A stretch of DNA of 64,000 bases, from contig NC_057763.1 in the NCBI RefSeq assembly GCF_010389155.1, positions 4,154,649-4,218,648 on the forward strand, read 5' to 3'. This DNA is from Erigeron canadensis (taxonomy: Eukaryota > Streptophyta > Magnoliopsida > Asterales > Asteraceae). Position numbers and translations under genes: made by a program. The notes below the pieces were generated by a model. The model worked only from the letters and a program-made list of their open reading frames with translations. It ran no database searches and had not been told where the DNA came from. Shown here piece after piece: positions 24,758-37,123 of this stretch (position 1 is the stretch's first letter; each line of letters opens with the position of its first letter).

Positions 24758-26256
24758 TGATTGGCTTGTATGGATCCATATATGTGTTGTTAGTGTGCAA
24801 GGTGAATATGTAAATGTGACATGACGATACCATAGGTTACATGTGAAAGTCCTTGTACTTTGCCCTCATTCGTATCCATAGATGTATGCAAGTATATTCA
24901 CTAAGCATTCGCTTACGTTTTAGTTGTTTCCTTTTTATAGGCGGTTCCGGAAGAAGGAACTAAGGATTTGTTGATTTGAAGTTGAAGTTGCTTTTGGAAG
25001 ACTTGGAGGTATTGCCATTCATGGAAGAATGATATTTTGTGTAGACACTTAGATATCCCATCTCATTATGGCTCTTGACACTCTTTAATATTTTGCTAAT
25101 CTTGTTTTTGATAAATTTTTGGAATTATGGTCATGTTGGGTCTTATGGTTTCAAGAGTAAGTATGGTCGATTTGTTTAAATTGTCAACTTGGGTAGACGA
25201 CCCATTTGGTTGTGTTTATGGATGTTGTTTCAAATAAATATCATAACTATGCTTGTAAATGGGTCAAATCCTTGTTTGAGCTTAAAAATGTTGTAATATG
25301 AGGTTTGGTTTTGAGTTGGAAAAGGTCGCAAATTGAGTTAATAGTCAAATTTGATGTTTGGTGTATGCAGTAAGAGTACAGACGCAGACACGGCTGACCG
25401 TGCTCAGCGTCTGCAGTATTTCCTTTTTGGTGTTCAGTTTCTGAGAGCACGGACGCAAAGCACGGTCGACCGTGCTTGCGGCCGCAGTTTCTCTGTCTTC
25501 GAGCAAAATTTTTCCGAGCGTCATCCGATGTTTTCAAGGTCTGAAACTTATAGGATATGTTTATTGTAACATATTAAGGTGTTCTAAATTGTTAGATTTT
25601 GAATTTGAACGTTTTGAGTTTTTCACCTTATTTTGTCTAAAATTTTCTAAGTATGGATTTGAAAAAAAAATAAAAAATAAAAAATGGTCGAGTCGAGTTG
25701 AGTTCTTTCATTTTCCGACGAATTTTCCGACAAAAGTCAGCCAGAGAAGATGAAGATGATGACAACTAGAAAATTAAATTTCAGTTTTCGTCCCTAAACT
25801 TGTCTTTTTTTGCAGTTTCAGTCCCTCACGTGTGTTGCACGTGTCCGACTTAACGGCTGAAACCTAACGACGTTTGGCGAGGGACAATGATTGAAAAAAT
25901 CTGCCAACTTTAAGGTCAAAATTGTAATTTTTTAACTTAAGTGATAAAAAGGAAAAACGTGTCAACTTTAGGGACGAAAAGTGTAATTTACTCAAAAACT
26001 AAAGTTTGCATATATTAAATAAGAGTTGGCTATTGCTTTAAAACGAATAATGCAAGAGCTTAACCATTGGATTATGATAAAACTAATACACAAAGATTCA
26101 ATATAGACTGATAGCAAGAAATATTTCATGATTTACAATAATTTTCAGTTGAAAGCAAAGGATTGTTCTATTTATTTTCTTTTAAAACTTGTTTTATTTT
26201 TAATAAATCGCTCCATCTACAAATTTCCCATACATGTATTTGAGACCATGCTGACT

Positions 26257-29200
26257 TTAGCAAACACCTGCAACAGGTTTTCTATACATATGACGACGAG
26301 CCAACACCATAAAAGCTCCCAAGTTCACAACACCAAGACCCGCCAAAAGCCAGAAATAATAGTCAAGGTGCCCGTAGTTGAGATTGTCTGTTATCCAACC
26401 TGGGTTACCATCGTGCGTGGTGATGAACATAACAATGGTCACGAGCAAAGCACTTGTATAGTTCCCTAGTGCAGTTATTGTTAGATGGAGAGCAGAACAT
26501 AAACTTCTCATAGAATCGGGAGCCTGCCCATAAAAGAATTCCAATTGCCCGATAAATGTGAAGACATCAGCACACCCAATAAGTAAGTATTGAGGTACCT
26601 GCCATAATATTGACATGGGTATCTGCTCAAGCTCATAGTAATTTTTTCTTGCCACGATATTGAGCCTAATGAATTCCAGAACGCCAGCACAGACCATGCT
26701 GAAAATGGAAATGAAGAAGCCTGCCCCGATACGTTGGAGTTGTGTTAATCCGTTAGGTTGACCAGTGACCCTCCTGGCTACCTTGACGATAACAAGGTCG
26801 TAGACGGGGACCCAGAATACTACACTAAGTGTGAAGCACATGCCAAGCGAAGCTGGTGGAATCTCAAAACTGGACAGGCCTATACGAGTGTCCAGAGTTG
26901 ACCCTTGCAATAGGAATAGGTTATTGACTTGTGCGAAAATCGTGGAATACATGATGCCAGTTGCCCAAATCGGAAGCAACCGTAGTATCGCTTTCAGTTC
27001 CTCAACCTGGCTCACAGAGCATAGCTTCCACCGATCGATTGACCCGTTTGTATGATCAGAGGTTGTAGCCACAGCTGCCTTATCCAAAAAACTGAAAAAC
27101 AAGAAGGCAATACAATCATGGTCAAGGGTTGTTACAAAACATTGTATAAAAGACTTTTAGAGGCTATAACTTACACAAAATCTAACGTGTGTTCAATCTT
27201 GCAGCTTTCTAAACAAGAAAAACCAGAATCTGAAGTCTCGTACAAGAGGGAACTATCTGATGGGAGTTGAATCTTTTTCTTTCTATAAGAAGCAACTACC
27301 ACCTGGCATATACTGGTAAGAGGGCTGCCGCCAGGTATCTGGTTCCGAAACAATTTAGTACCCGAAAAGAATGAAACAATGGCAATCACCATAGCAACAG
27401 TAGGAACAGAGAAGCCCCAACCCCACCCCAAGTTGTCTTGGATCCAAACTACAACGGAAAAAGCAACGAGTGCACCAACATTTACAACAAAATAATACCA
27501 GTTAAAGAAAGAACTCTTTTGTTTTTCCTCAACCTCATCATGACTGTCAAACTGATCCGCGCCATAAGATGATACACACGGCTTGATTCCTCCAGTTCCT
27601 AGTGCCACGAGGTAAAGAGATGTAAAGCACAGGGTAATTTGAGCGTTTGTGGCACTGCAAACATCTTTCTCATAACATGTAGGTTTTAGGCCAGGCACCG
27701 ATGCCGATATTGTTAACATTCCCGTGCCCTAGAACCATGAGCTTTGTCACTAATGAGTCAAATCGCAAATGGGTTTTATCATAAAAAGTTGGCGAAAAAG
27801 GAGTGGTCAACTGGGTCAAACAGAGTATACGCATCCAAAGTCAATCAAGGTGTATTGTCAATGCATAGCATCCTGAACTGGTTTAATGATAAGATTTAAA
27901 TAGTTATCATTATAACATAGGCTTTTAGCACAGTAATGTTTAAAGCAATAACCTCTTCAATTCTTTTTATAAATGTTTGTAGGTCAACCCAACCAGACCT
28001 TTTCAATCAACACTAGAAATACATATTATAACCTGAACCCATTTTGAGAGCAAGAATTTAAATATCAAACAATTTGAGGGCCTGGTTGTTTTTGAACCAT
28101 GAAGTGCTTGGTGAATAAAGAGACTGTATAGATAAGAAAAATGTTTGTATATTAAGTAAAATAATTAACACTTTTGATTGACTAAATGGATTAAGTATGA
28201 CACTAATTCAGACAGAAATTAACGGAAAATAAAGAAAAATACAAGCGGAAACTTTAATGATTTAGTCATTTAGATTATACTTACAATTGCATAAATGATC
28301 GAGAAAGTGGCAATCGTCCAATATCGTCCAAGATAAGTATCAGCCATGAATGCTCCGATCAATGGTGTGAGATAACAAGTTCCAGCCCAAGTTGAAATAT
28401 TTCTTGAAGCCGTTGCACTATGCTCATTCAACTGATACTTAAAGTACCGTACTAAATTGGAGCTCATTCCATAAAATGCCAATCTTTCACAACATTCAGT
28501 ACCTATATATACAACATGATAAATGGAAAGAAATCTACATGCACATATACTTTTCAAAGGATGCATATCGCACGCACCTAAAATGAAGCCACAGGCATTC
28601 CAAGTTCCGGTTTTTTTCTTATTAGCCGGATTCTTAAGGTAATCCACAGTCCCATCTTTCGTGTAGATGTCATCTTCTTGCTTCGATTCATACGTACATG
28701 ATTCAGTATCAACTTCTTGATAGTCACCTAAAGATAGGAAGCTTTATTTAACAGCCTTATTCACAAAAGATAAAATTGTGTAGGATATACCATAAAAGGG
28801 ATTTGTAAACAGAATATTAACACCCAGGAGATACAATCAAATACTATTCGAGTTACATTTTTGACAGTCACATAAAGAGTACATGTTTTTTACAGCAAAA
28901 AATGAAGAAAATTATATCAATAGCTTAATTAACTTGAAGAATGTTTGACCACTTGCCAAGATCTAAAATGCCCTCAAGAGAATCAATCAATACTATCATT
29001 ATTCGTACCAACGCAATTTAACACAATGCAGTTTAACATATCAGCTTAATTTAAAAGGTTAAGTGAAGTAAAGATCTGGAAAAACAACGAATTAAGGTCA
29101 ATTTGGAAGAAACATTGTATATAAAGAAAAGGGATCAATTAATTCAACTTTTGCCGACAAGTATGGTTACTAAACTCTTTACACTTTTCTACTTTTGTCG

Positions 29201-29770
29201 CTTTTGGCCGGATGTTCTTTTGGCGGTCTCTACTTTTGGGTAAATGCAAGATTGTATACATCTCACTTCCCCGTTCCCCGTACCCTCACAAGGATTGGGT
29301 CCTATTGTTGTCGGTGGATCAATTCATACAACTTATCATCATTTCACTTACAATCTCACAAAAAGCCAAAAAAAATGACTTAAATCAAATGTTCATAGAT
29401 ATAAATTTTCAAGAAAGACGTATAAAAATTAACTTTACATAAATATTACTATTTTAATTAATTAACAAGAACCCCTAGCTTCCAGGTGATGTCACATAAT
29501 TATCACTATTTTAATCAATTAACTTTTTTAAAAAGAAATTTTGAACAAGTCACATAAAACTTCACACATGTGTCCACTTCAGGACTTAATACCACAACCT
29601 CATAGATTTGACTAACAAAAGCAAAAACAAAATACAGTATATACTTTCAAGTAATTGACATTAGAGCAAAAGAAGATAAATAAAGAAACTAATGAAGTAA
29701 TGAAAAGATTACAAAAAGCTAAAAAAAAAGGTGATAAATTGAGAATACCCAGATAAGAATCTTGACCCAT
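26257..29770 (-). CDS. NRT1/PTR family (NPF8/PTR2-like) transporter, copy 2, complete
   Basis: Predicted proton-coupled peptide or nitrate transporter of a plant cell membrane. Exons on the minus strand: 29749-29770 (ATG at 29770), 28578-28727, 28285-28502, 27175-27728 and 26257-27091, all with GT-AG junctions. Together 1779 bp, 592 residues plus stop, the usual NPF8 length. Exon 1 codes only MGQDSYL plus one base; its donor phase fits exon 2 exactly, and copy 1 has the same arrangement, which supports this start. Visible family features: ECCER (ExxER proton-coupling motif, residues 60-64), [18 protein letters not shown] (about 174-191), [15 protein letters not shown] (about 203-217), [45 protein letters not shown] and [20 protein letters not shown]. 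Substrate cannot be read from sequence. Intron 1 (1021 bp) has an insertion absent from copy 1. Confidence 0.95.
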
Positions 29771-30795
29771 TTCAAGGGAAAAGATATCAAATAGTCAGAA
29801 GCTCCACTCTGATTTTTACTGTCAATTCTTCAACAAAAACTTTTACTTAAACTCAAAACTTGAACCCCAGATGGAATATTTACTCTTTACTGGTTCATTT
29901 GATTTTTACTGTCAATTCTTCAACAATACAATGTAACAGATTGTGAATAATATTTTGCAAGTTGGGAATTGATATAGAAAGATTGAGGGACCTATATTTA
30001 GTGCCAGTAATAAATGGGGTAATTGTCGGAGGAGAAGAGATGTCCTCACATTCCGTCCACGTGCTCAAATTAAAGAAAAAATAATTTTTGTTTGAATGTA
30101 CAAATTGTGGAGACGATGAAAACAGATCACTACAATGCTTTTCTTCAACTTTCTTTGAAAATGAAATATAATCTGATGCTAAATAATTGCATTTAAAAAA
30201 AAATGCGAGCAAAACGTTTCACTATATTAATATATACGAGCATGGTAACCGCGTAATGCAACGGTAGTGATAGGGAAGGCGATATAATGGTATCGGTGAT
30301 TGTACTATTCATGGTCGTGGTAGTATCAAGTGGTGTAGGTTGATGTAATTGTGATAGTGGAAATTTTTAAAAAATAAGGGCTTAAAGTGTTAATTATTAA
30401 AATAAAGGTTTAGAGTATAAATTAATTAATTAAAGGTTAAACATAAAAAGTGATGACCAATTCCGGTAATTAAAGGTTAAAATTACCTAAAATACACATG
30501 GGGTTTTTTCTTTATATATTAACGAGAGAAAGTACATGCGCGTTATGGCGGTGAGATAGTGGTGTGATAAGTCATAGGAGGTGATATGTCATAAAGTGTA
30601 ATAGCAAATGCTTTACCCGTACGGGCTTCGCCTTCGGATTTAAAAATTTGTCAAAAATATATCAAATGACATCTCTAATGAAATGAAATGTTTAGAACAC
30701 TCATACAATTTTTATAATTTATCGATATACGGTTTTTGAAATAAAAGATTTTGAACGAATTAGAGAAATAAAATAATTTATGGAGGAGAGAAAAT
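27813..30795. repeat. Right copy of duplicated NPF block
   Basis: Collinear with 1-2295 through introns 1-3, exons 1-3 and the upstream region. Its extra length is mainly the intron-1 insertion around 29080-29450 and short indels upstream. Bases 29771-30795 are the non-coding 5' flank of copy 2, ending in the dispersed repeat with TACGGGCTTCGCCTTCGG. Confidence 0.9.
29195..29325 (+). mobile_element. Probable SINE remnant in intron 1 of NPF copy 2
   Basis: GGTAAATGCAAGATTGTATA, then CATCTCACTTCCCC, then CACAAGGATTGGGT and TTGTTGTCG, resemble the 3' body and TTG-rich tail of Au-type plant SINEs. The segment has no counterpart in intron 1 of copy 1. A clear Pol III A box/B box was not confirmed. 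Confidence 0.5.
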
Positions 30796-31184
30796 AAATG
30801 AGTAGTTGAGATTTTAGGATAGAGAAAAATGAGTGGTTAATATCTAAGGGTATTATAGTTATATTATGTATATATGTTTAAATTAGAAGAAAGTTACATT
30901 TTTGGTCTTTCAAGTTAGCAGAATTTTCAGTTATCGCCCTTAAGTGAATTAATTAAAAAAAAAACCCTGAAGTCGGTCATTTTTTTTATTTTTAACTCCG
31001 CAACTAACAGCCATCTATTAAGTTCGTTAAGTGAGGGACAGATTTTTTATTTCGCTATCCTTCTTCTCCCATACACTACCAGGTCTTTTCATCATCTTTA
31101 TCAGTAAACCCAATTCCCAAATCTATGTTTTCATCTATTATATCAATGCATACATAAAATTCATTTTCCAGATTTGTGTCTTGA

Positions 31185-32003
31185 TGTGCGAAATCTAGCT
31201 TTAAATTTATAACACGATTTACCGAAAAATACTGACAACTACACACTCACAGGCAGTGTACCTGATCGTATGCAGTATAGTGAAAAATGGTAAGCCGAGA
31301 TCGTTCGCAAGGACTTAAACAAGCATTTGTAAAAACATTTAATGATTCAAGTAAAATGGGGGGTTTTGTGGCCGAGTTGCCACGATGCAAGTAGTTAGTT
31401 GAACATTAGTAATCCCTAAGGATTAATCGAAAAAGAGATTGTAGTTTAAAACAAGAATTTAAAGATCATTCATCTTGATTTCGCTCAACAGAATGTTAGG
31501 ATTGCACTTTTGATGAAGTTCAAATTCAATTTGGTGATTCAATGACCGAGACTAAAATCTATTGCCAAACCCCGTACCCGTCAAGTTAACAACTTATTTT
31601 AATCTCTTGTAATAACTAGTTTTATTATTAAGACCGGTACCCCGAGACGCCTTTTTATAACTTCCCTAGTTAAACAATGGTTTTGGTCATTTTAGATAAT
31701 AATTTCGCCTATCGATTGTACCCAACCGTCAACCCGTTAATTCTTATCAACTATTGATTACCCTCTACCGTACCCGTCATAGACCCAATTGCTTCTGTCC
31801 AAGCAATCAAAATAACTTATACCCAAATCCTAGTCGTCACTAAGCAATGAGCACAAATCATCCGCAATCAATAATTGAATAACAAAGAATTAATAGATTA
31901 AGTTCACGACAAAACGTTAAATCAAATCACTTGAATTAATAAATCTTGTGCAATCCCTACATAATGTCTCACTCCATCAAGATGGATGGAAAGGCGATTA
32001 GCC
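31185..32003 (-). repeat. 3' LTR of Athila element, homologous part
   Basis: Near-identical to 40941-41762, then similarity stops abruptly after GGCGATTAGCCACT. The sequence just beyond has repeated GTGATGTATGACAACCAGAC segments (32009 and 32106) instead of the U3 seen in the 5' LTR. Confidence 0.85.
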
Positions 32004-33845
32004 ACTGTGATGTATGACAACCAGACACCATTGTGATGTCTCACTCCACCAAGAAATTATCCCGTTCATACCCCAATAGAACGATCTAAAAACCGACACC
32101 ATTGTGATGTATGACAACCAGACAACCTATCAACCAAATCTAACCGTGTTGACTTCAACAAACTTGCCAACCTCAAACACTCTAATCAAATATATCAATT
32201 TAAGAACACTTCGTTGGTTTTAAACGACGTACCAACTTACATAAAATGATTTGACAAAAGGGAGAAATACCAACTGACAGCCCAAGCTTCCTTTTTTCAT
32301 TTTATAAATATATATTTTTTTTCTTTTTCTGTTTTTCAATTCTTTTATTCTCTTCTTTTTTTTTTGTGAGCTACTTTACTCTGACTAATTGGTATTCTCT
32401 TACAAAATTTAAGAAACAGTGACAAATCATCACAAAAGATGCTAAGATTAACAATCTAGACTTTTCCAAAAACCATGACAAAATCAAACTACCCCCATAA
32501 GATGAGAATATCCCGACCCGACATAATAAGACAAAACCCAAACCATCCAATCTAGCAAAGGCAACCAATGACCCACCAGGACTTCGACTATCGGTATGGC
32601 GAGGAAAGGTTTATATTTAGGTAGATTTAATAACAAAGAACAGGCTAGTGACAACAAGTTTTCTATTGTTTCTTGCACTAAAAGTGAGTGCAACATACGG
32701 GTTTTCAACGGGTGGTTCACTAACCAGTGTAGTTAGCTACTAAGCACAGTACATAACATGCACATAACAAATTTTTACGCAACAAAAGGTGAATGAACAA
32801 AGAACACAACGGTTTTATCCTAAATTTGCCTCTTTATCATCTAGCAAGATAACGGAACGATCAACAAGGACAAGTTCTAGAATCAACACAATCACCGGCA
32901 CACTCATAGCAAATGAAATAACTCGAAAATGGAAAATCAACCTCAAACTTGCACATCCTAGTTCAGGGCTCAAAAAGAGACCCTTACTCCCGGATAAATC
33001 CGAAAGCCTAAGAGAGGGACAAATTTACGAAGTTAATAGTTCCAAAACCGCAACACCTATCATAACTAGCAATGAATCACTCAATCTCACACTTTTGGGT
33101 GTTTTGGTGCTATAAGCATGCTAGCAATGTTATTAATCCAGAAGGGATGCCACATTGATCAGTCAAAACACATTCCACATATTAAAAGTATTACCAAGGT
33201 GTAGTTACATTGCTTATTATATCTATAATTAGGTGGCAAAAGCAATTAACTATGAGGACAAACATGCAAAATCGTCAAAAATACCCGACTTTTTCCTATT
33301 TACCTCCCCCCCCCCCCCACACACACACTTAAGTTGGACAATGTCCTCAATGTCCAAGAAACTAGGCCAAATAAGGGAAATAGGGAAAAGTAAACTAAAA
33401 GCCAAAATAAGAACAAGAAAACTTGTCGGGTATAAGTGGTGTTCCATGCGCGAATGATGCCACAAGAATAATGAGCGCTGAACTTACTGCCAGCATATGC
33501 ATATGACAACCTTGCTATCACACATGAACATAAACAAAGCCAACATAATAATATAATTGTTTAGCATTCAACATCCTACCTACTTATTCTATGGAAAAAG
33601 AAATGAAAATGCGATGTCTCATCACCCCGTAGGGCGGATTACAAACCAAGCAAATAAAAATGAAAAATACGGAAATTGAAATTGTTCAACAAATCATACA
33701 AGCCATCAAAATAGCGAACTGACAGCTTCTCCTTCTTCAACCTACATAAACTCACTGTGGTGGAGGGTGAGGTGGGTAGTGTTGGTAGCCAGGAAGGTTA
33801 CCATAATCAAAGAAAGAACCAACCACCCGTTCAGCATAAGTCTGC
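32004..33845 (-). other. Athila 3' region, non-coding
   Basis: Contains pyrimidine tracts (32313-32362), a run of 13 C (33306-33318) followed by ACACAC, and scattered short frames without recognisable similarity. A polypurine tract before the 3' LTR could not be fixed because the LTR's U3 part is replaced. Confidence 0.5.
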
Positions 33846-34331
33846 TCATAAACTCATGTCCATGCCAGCATAAGTACCTGTATAAGAACCAAATCGGACC
33901 GGCATATCCGGTCCTAGCGCCCCAGGATCGTGACGGGGAGGCTCCTCGACCACATGCTCGGGAGGAAAGTAAAAACCTCCACCAACTCTCTGATGCGGGA
34001 TGAACATGGCAGGTGGATGATAGTCGGGAAGATCAACGGGTGGGCTAAAGTCCTGCCCTCTCAGTTGTGCCTCCCACATGGGCTGGTAGCGGAATGAATC
34101 ATATACCACTCTACCCAGCCCAGAACCCATCATCGTCAAATCTCCCCCAACCTGCTCTCGGAAACTATCCATGCGGGTGTGAAATGATTGCTGAGATTCA
34201 AACATCCGATCCATAACAGACTGAAGGAAGGTGAAATCAAAACCTGCAGAAGAAGAGGAGGAAGCTCCTGCTGTAGAAGTCGCACGACGCTTAGGGCGTC
34301 TGACCAATTCTTCCTCCACTGCATCCTCCAT
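33846..34331 (-). CDS. ORF in the env-like position of the Athila element
   Basis: An intact 161-codon frame downstream of integrase, where Athila elements carry a poorly conserved extra ORF. It starts MEDAVEEELVRRPKRRATST, has an acidic then basic (possible nuclear localisation) N-terminus, a Ser-rich linker, and a Pro/Gly/Tyr-rich C-terminal half. I see no signal peptide or hydrophobic helix, so nothing shows it to be an envelope protein. An in-frame stop lies about 11 codons upstream of the ATG. Confidence 0.5.
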   Translation of the reverse strand: MEDAVEEELVRRPKRRATSTAGASSSSSAGFDFTFLQSVMDRMFESQQSFHTRMDSFREQVGGDLTMMGSGLGRVVYDSFRYQPMWEAQLRGQDFSPPVDLPDYHPPAMFIPHQRVGGGFYFPPEHVVEEPPRHDPGALGPDMPVRFGSYTGTYAGMDMSL

Positions 34332-35032
34332 TTCTTCATCATCCTCATCATCCCTTTCTTCACCCTAGGGGGCATCATCACCTAAATCAATCAATGCATA
34401 CAAATCTATGTGGGATTGTTTCTTCAACAAACCAAAACGCTTTAAGTCAGCGTACTCAAATTCGTTCATAACCTTCCAGTTCTTGTCATGATTAAGATGA
34501 AGATAAGAATAAAATCAAAAATCAAAGAGAAAACTGAGAATAATCGGATTGTCTTGCTTGTGGGAGAAAAAGATAGGAATAGTTTATGGTAAAAAAGTAA
34601 AAAGTGAGAAAACCCTATCCTTTTAATCCATTTGACCGGATCTGACCATTACTTCGTCGCACTCTTGGAAGTGCGTCGCGCTTCTTAATTAAATTTTTTT
34701 TTTTTCGAATTTTCTGATCACACGTGGCAGTGCGTCGCACCCCTTTATTTTCCGAGCATTCATGTGCTTCGCACCTTGCAGAAAGTGCGTCGCCCATTCA
34801 GTCTATACAAAAAGTGCGACGCACTTTTTACAGTGCGTCGCACCTGGTCCCCCCCACACTTACCTTTTGCTTCGTCCTCGAAAGACTTACCAGTTTGCGT
34901 AGAGAACCACCAGACCTGCAATACTCGACATAAACACCTTAAAAACATTAAAATTTCACAAAAAAAAAAAAAAACATAAAAACACAAAACACGGGTTGCC
35001 TCCCGCAAAGCGTTTCGTTTATTTACGAGTCT

Positions 35033-37123
35033 TTAGCTAGACTCGAAGTTTCCTTCATTGCTTAATCTCGAAAAATGGAACCTCATCAACGATGGTTCCA
35101 CATCTGCTTCCTCCTGATGATAAAGCTTTAACCTGTGACCATTAACAATAAAAGAAGTACCATCCGATTTAAACAATTCCACATAACCAGACGGATACAC
35201 ATGTTTGATCACAAATGGACCGGTCCACCTAGATGTCAACTTGGGTTGCTTAAACTTGTACTTGGAAAGGAACAACAAAACTTTGTCACCGGTTTTAGAA
35301 TCCTTTTTCCTAAGCCTACGGTCATGCCATACTTTAGTTCGTTCCTTATATAACAAAGAATTATCATAAGCATACATCCTAAGTTCATCTAGCTCATTAA
35401 GTTGCATCGATCTCAACTCACCGGCTTCCACTAGGTCCATGTTGCAATTCTTGAGCACCCAATAGGCCTTATGCTCAATTTCTATAGGAAGATGACAAGT
35501 CTTGCCAAAAAGCAACCGGAATGGGGTAGTCCCAATCAGTGTTTTGTAGGCGGTCCGGAATGCCCATAGAGCATCATCAAGCTTGGTGGACCAAGACTTC
35601 GGGTTATCTCCTACGGTATTCTCAAGAATTCTTTTTAGTGCCCGATTTGTGTTTTCGACTTGGTCACTCGTTTGCGGGTGGTATGAGGTTGAAAAACGGT
35701 GATTTACACCGTACCTCTTAAGCACCTTAGCGAGTTGGTGATTCGCGAAATGACTTCCACGGTCACTGATTAAGGCCTTAGGCACACCAAACCTACAGAA
35801 AAGCTTTTTCAAGAAATGAATGACGACACGTGCGTCATTAGTTGGCAAGGCTTTCGCCTCAGCCCACTTCGAAACATAATCAACAGCGACAAGGATATAT
35901 AAATTCCTATTCGATGGGAGAAAAGGTCCCATAAAGTCTATGCCCCAAACATCAAAAACTTCACATACCTGAATAAAGTTTTGAGGCATTTCATCACGTT
36001 TAGAAATGTTACCTTGTCGCTGACACACATCACAAACTTCTACCAATGTTTGTGCTTCCTTGAACACGGTAGGCCAATAAAATTCGGCATCAAAAACTTT
36101 CTTACCGGTAACTGCAGCTCCATAATGTCCACCGGTAGGCCCATGGTGACAAGCATCCAAAATTTGGCGTGTTTCATCCTCCGCCACACATCTTCTTATC
36201 ATCCCATCTGCACAAACCTTAAACAAAAATGGATTTTCCCAAAAATAATGTTTGGCCTCGGTAAGAAGTTTCCTCCTATCTTGCTTCGACATATTATCAG
36301 GAATTACACCTGAACTAACATAGTTAGCAATGTCAGCCAACCAAGGACCCTGTTCAATCTTCATCAAAAATTCATCAGGAAAATCATCAGTAATATCATG
36401 CTCTTGTAATTCCTCACGGTGAGGATTTTCGAGCCTACTAAGATGGTCAACTGCCACATTCTCCGCCCCCTTTTTGTCTTTAATTTCAATGTCGAATTCT
36501 TGCAAAAGCAAGACCCAACGAATCAAACGGGGCTTGGCATCTTGTTTCGTGAACAAGTACCTTAGGGCAGAGTGGTCAATATAGACAATGGTCTTGTTAA
36601 GGACCAAGTAGGGACGAAATTTATCAAAAGCATATACCACAACTAACAACTCTTTCTCAGTAACGGTGTAATTCTGTTGAGCCGGGTTCAAAGTCTTGCT
36701 AGCATACGAAATAGGGCGGAAATGATTATCCTCCCTTTGGCCTAAAACGGCCCCTAAGGCATAATCGCTAGCGTCACACATCAACTCGAATGGTAAGGAC
36801 CAATTGGCTGGAGTCATAATAGGGGCATTGGTCAAACTCTCTTTAAGCAAGTTGAATGCATCAAGACAATCTTTATCAAAAACAAACGGGACATCTTTCT
36901 CTAACAACTTAGTCATGGGTCTAGTGATTTTAGAAAAATCTTTAATAAACCTCCGGTAAAACCCGGCATGACCAAGAAAGCTTCTAACCAACTTAACATT
37001 AGTAAGTGGAGGTAATTTGCTTATTACATCAATTTTTGCTTTGTCTACCTCTAACCCTTCTTTAGAAACTTTATGTCCCAAAACAATACCCTCCTTAACC
37101 ATAAAAAGTGACATTTCTCCCAA
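35033..37123 (-). pseudogene. Athila pol, RNase H-integrase part
   Basis: A long open frame of about 690 codons. It begins with the RT thumb/connection (SFLGHAGFYRRFIKDFSKI), then RNase H (FELMCDASDYALGAVLG and TVTEKELLVVVYAFDKFR), the integrase zinc domain (HH...CDVCQRQ), and the catalytic core with WGIDFMGPF (first Asp), LISDRGSHF (second Asp) and QVENTNRAL (Glu). The C-terminal WTGPFVIKHVYPSGYVEL follows. It is separated from the RT frame by a frameshift in a T-run near 37105, so it is not translated in frame with gag-protease-RT. Confidence 0.92.

Larger units (their letters stand above)
23582..25710 (+). mobile_element. Solo LTR nested in the MULE TIR
   Basis: Starts TGTAACACCCCAAAG and ends GAGTTCTTTCA, flanked by TTTTC on both sides (23577-23581 and 25711-25715). 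Removing it rejoins the MULE arm as a mirror of the left TIR, which confirms the boundaries. CACTAAGCATTCGCTTACG followed by TTATAGGCGGTTCCGG (near 24900-24955) is typical of chromovirus U5. The LTR also carries an AAT microsatellite, a 37-38-bp tandem repeat and a perfect 20-bp palindrome at 25458-25477. Confidence 0.85.
22567..25993. mobile_element. Non-autonomous MULE with about 0.38-kb TIRs and 9-bp TSD
   Basis: Starts GAGTAAATTACATTTTTCGTC and ends in the inverted form GTGTAATTTACTC. Both sides are flanked by the identical 9-mer AAAAACTAA (22558-22566 and 25994-26002), the Mutator-superfamily signature. The TIR runs from 22567 to about 22953 and is mirrored at about 23470-23581 plus 25716-25993, the right arm being split by the solo LTR at 23582-25710. 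Without that insertion the element is about 1.29 kb and has no transposase. Short frames in the TIRs are not genes. Confidence 0.9.

Noticed and set aside
32371..33115. Hydrophobic minus-strand and basic plus-strand ORFs in the Athila 3' region
   Set aside because: Short, mutually overlapping and without similarity; considered chance frames in non-coding element DNA.
33306..33318. C13 run (and G17 run at 47337-47353) as functional signals
   Set aside because: Simple homopolymers in repeat DNA, prone to assembly length errors; no structure around them.
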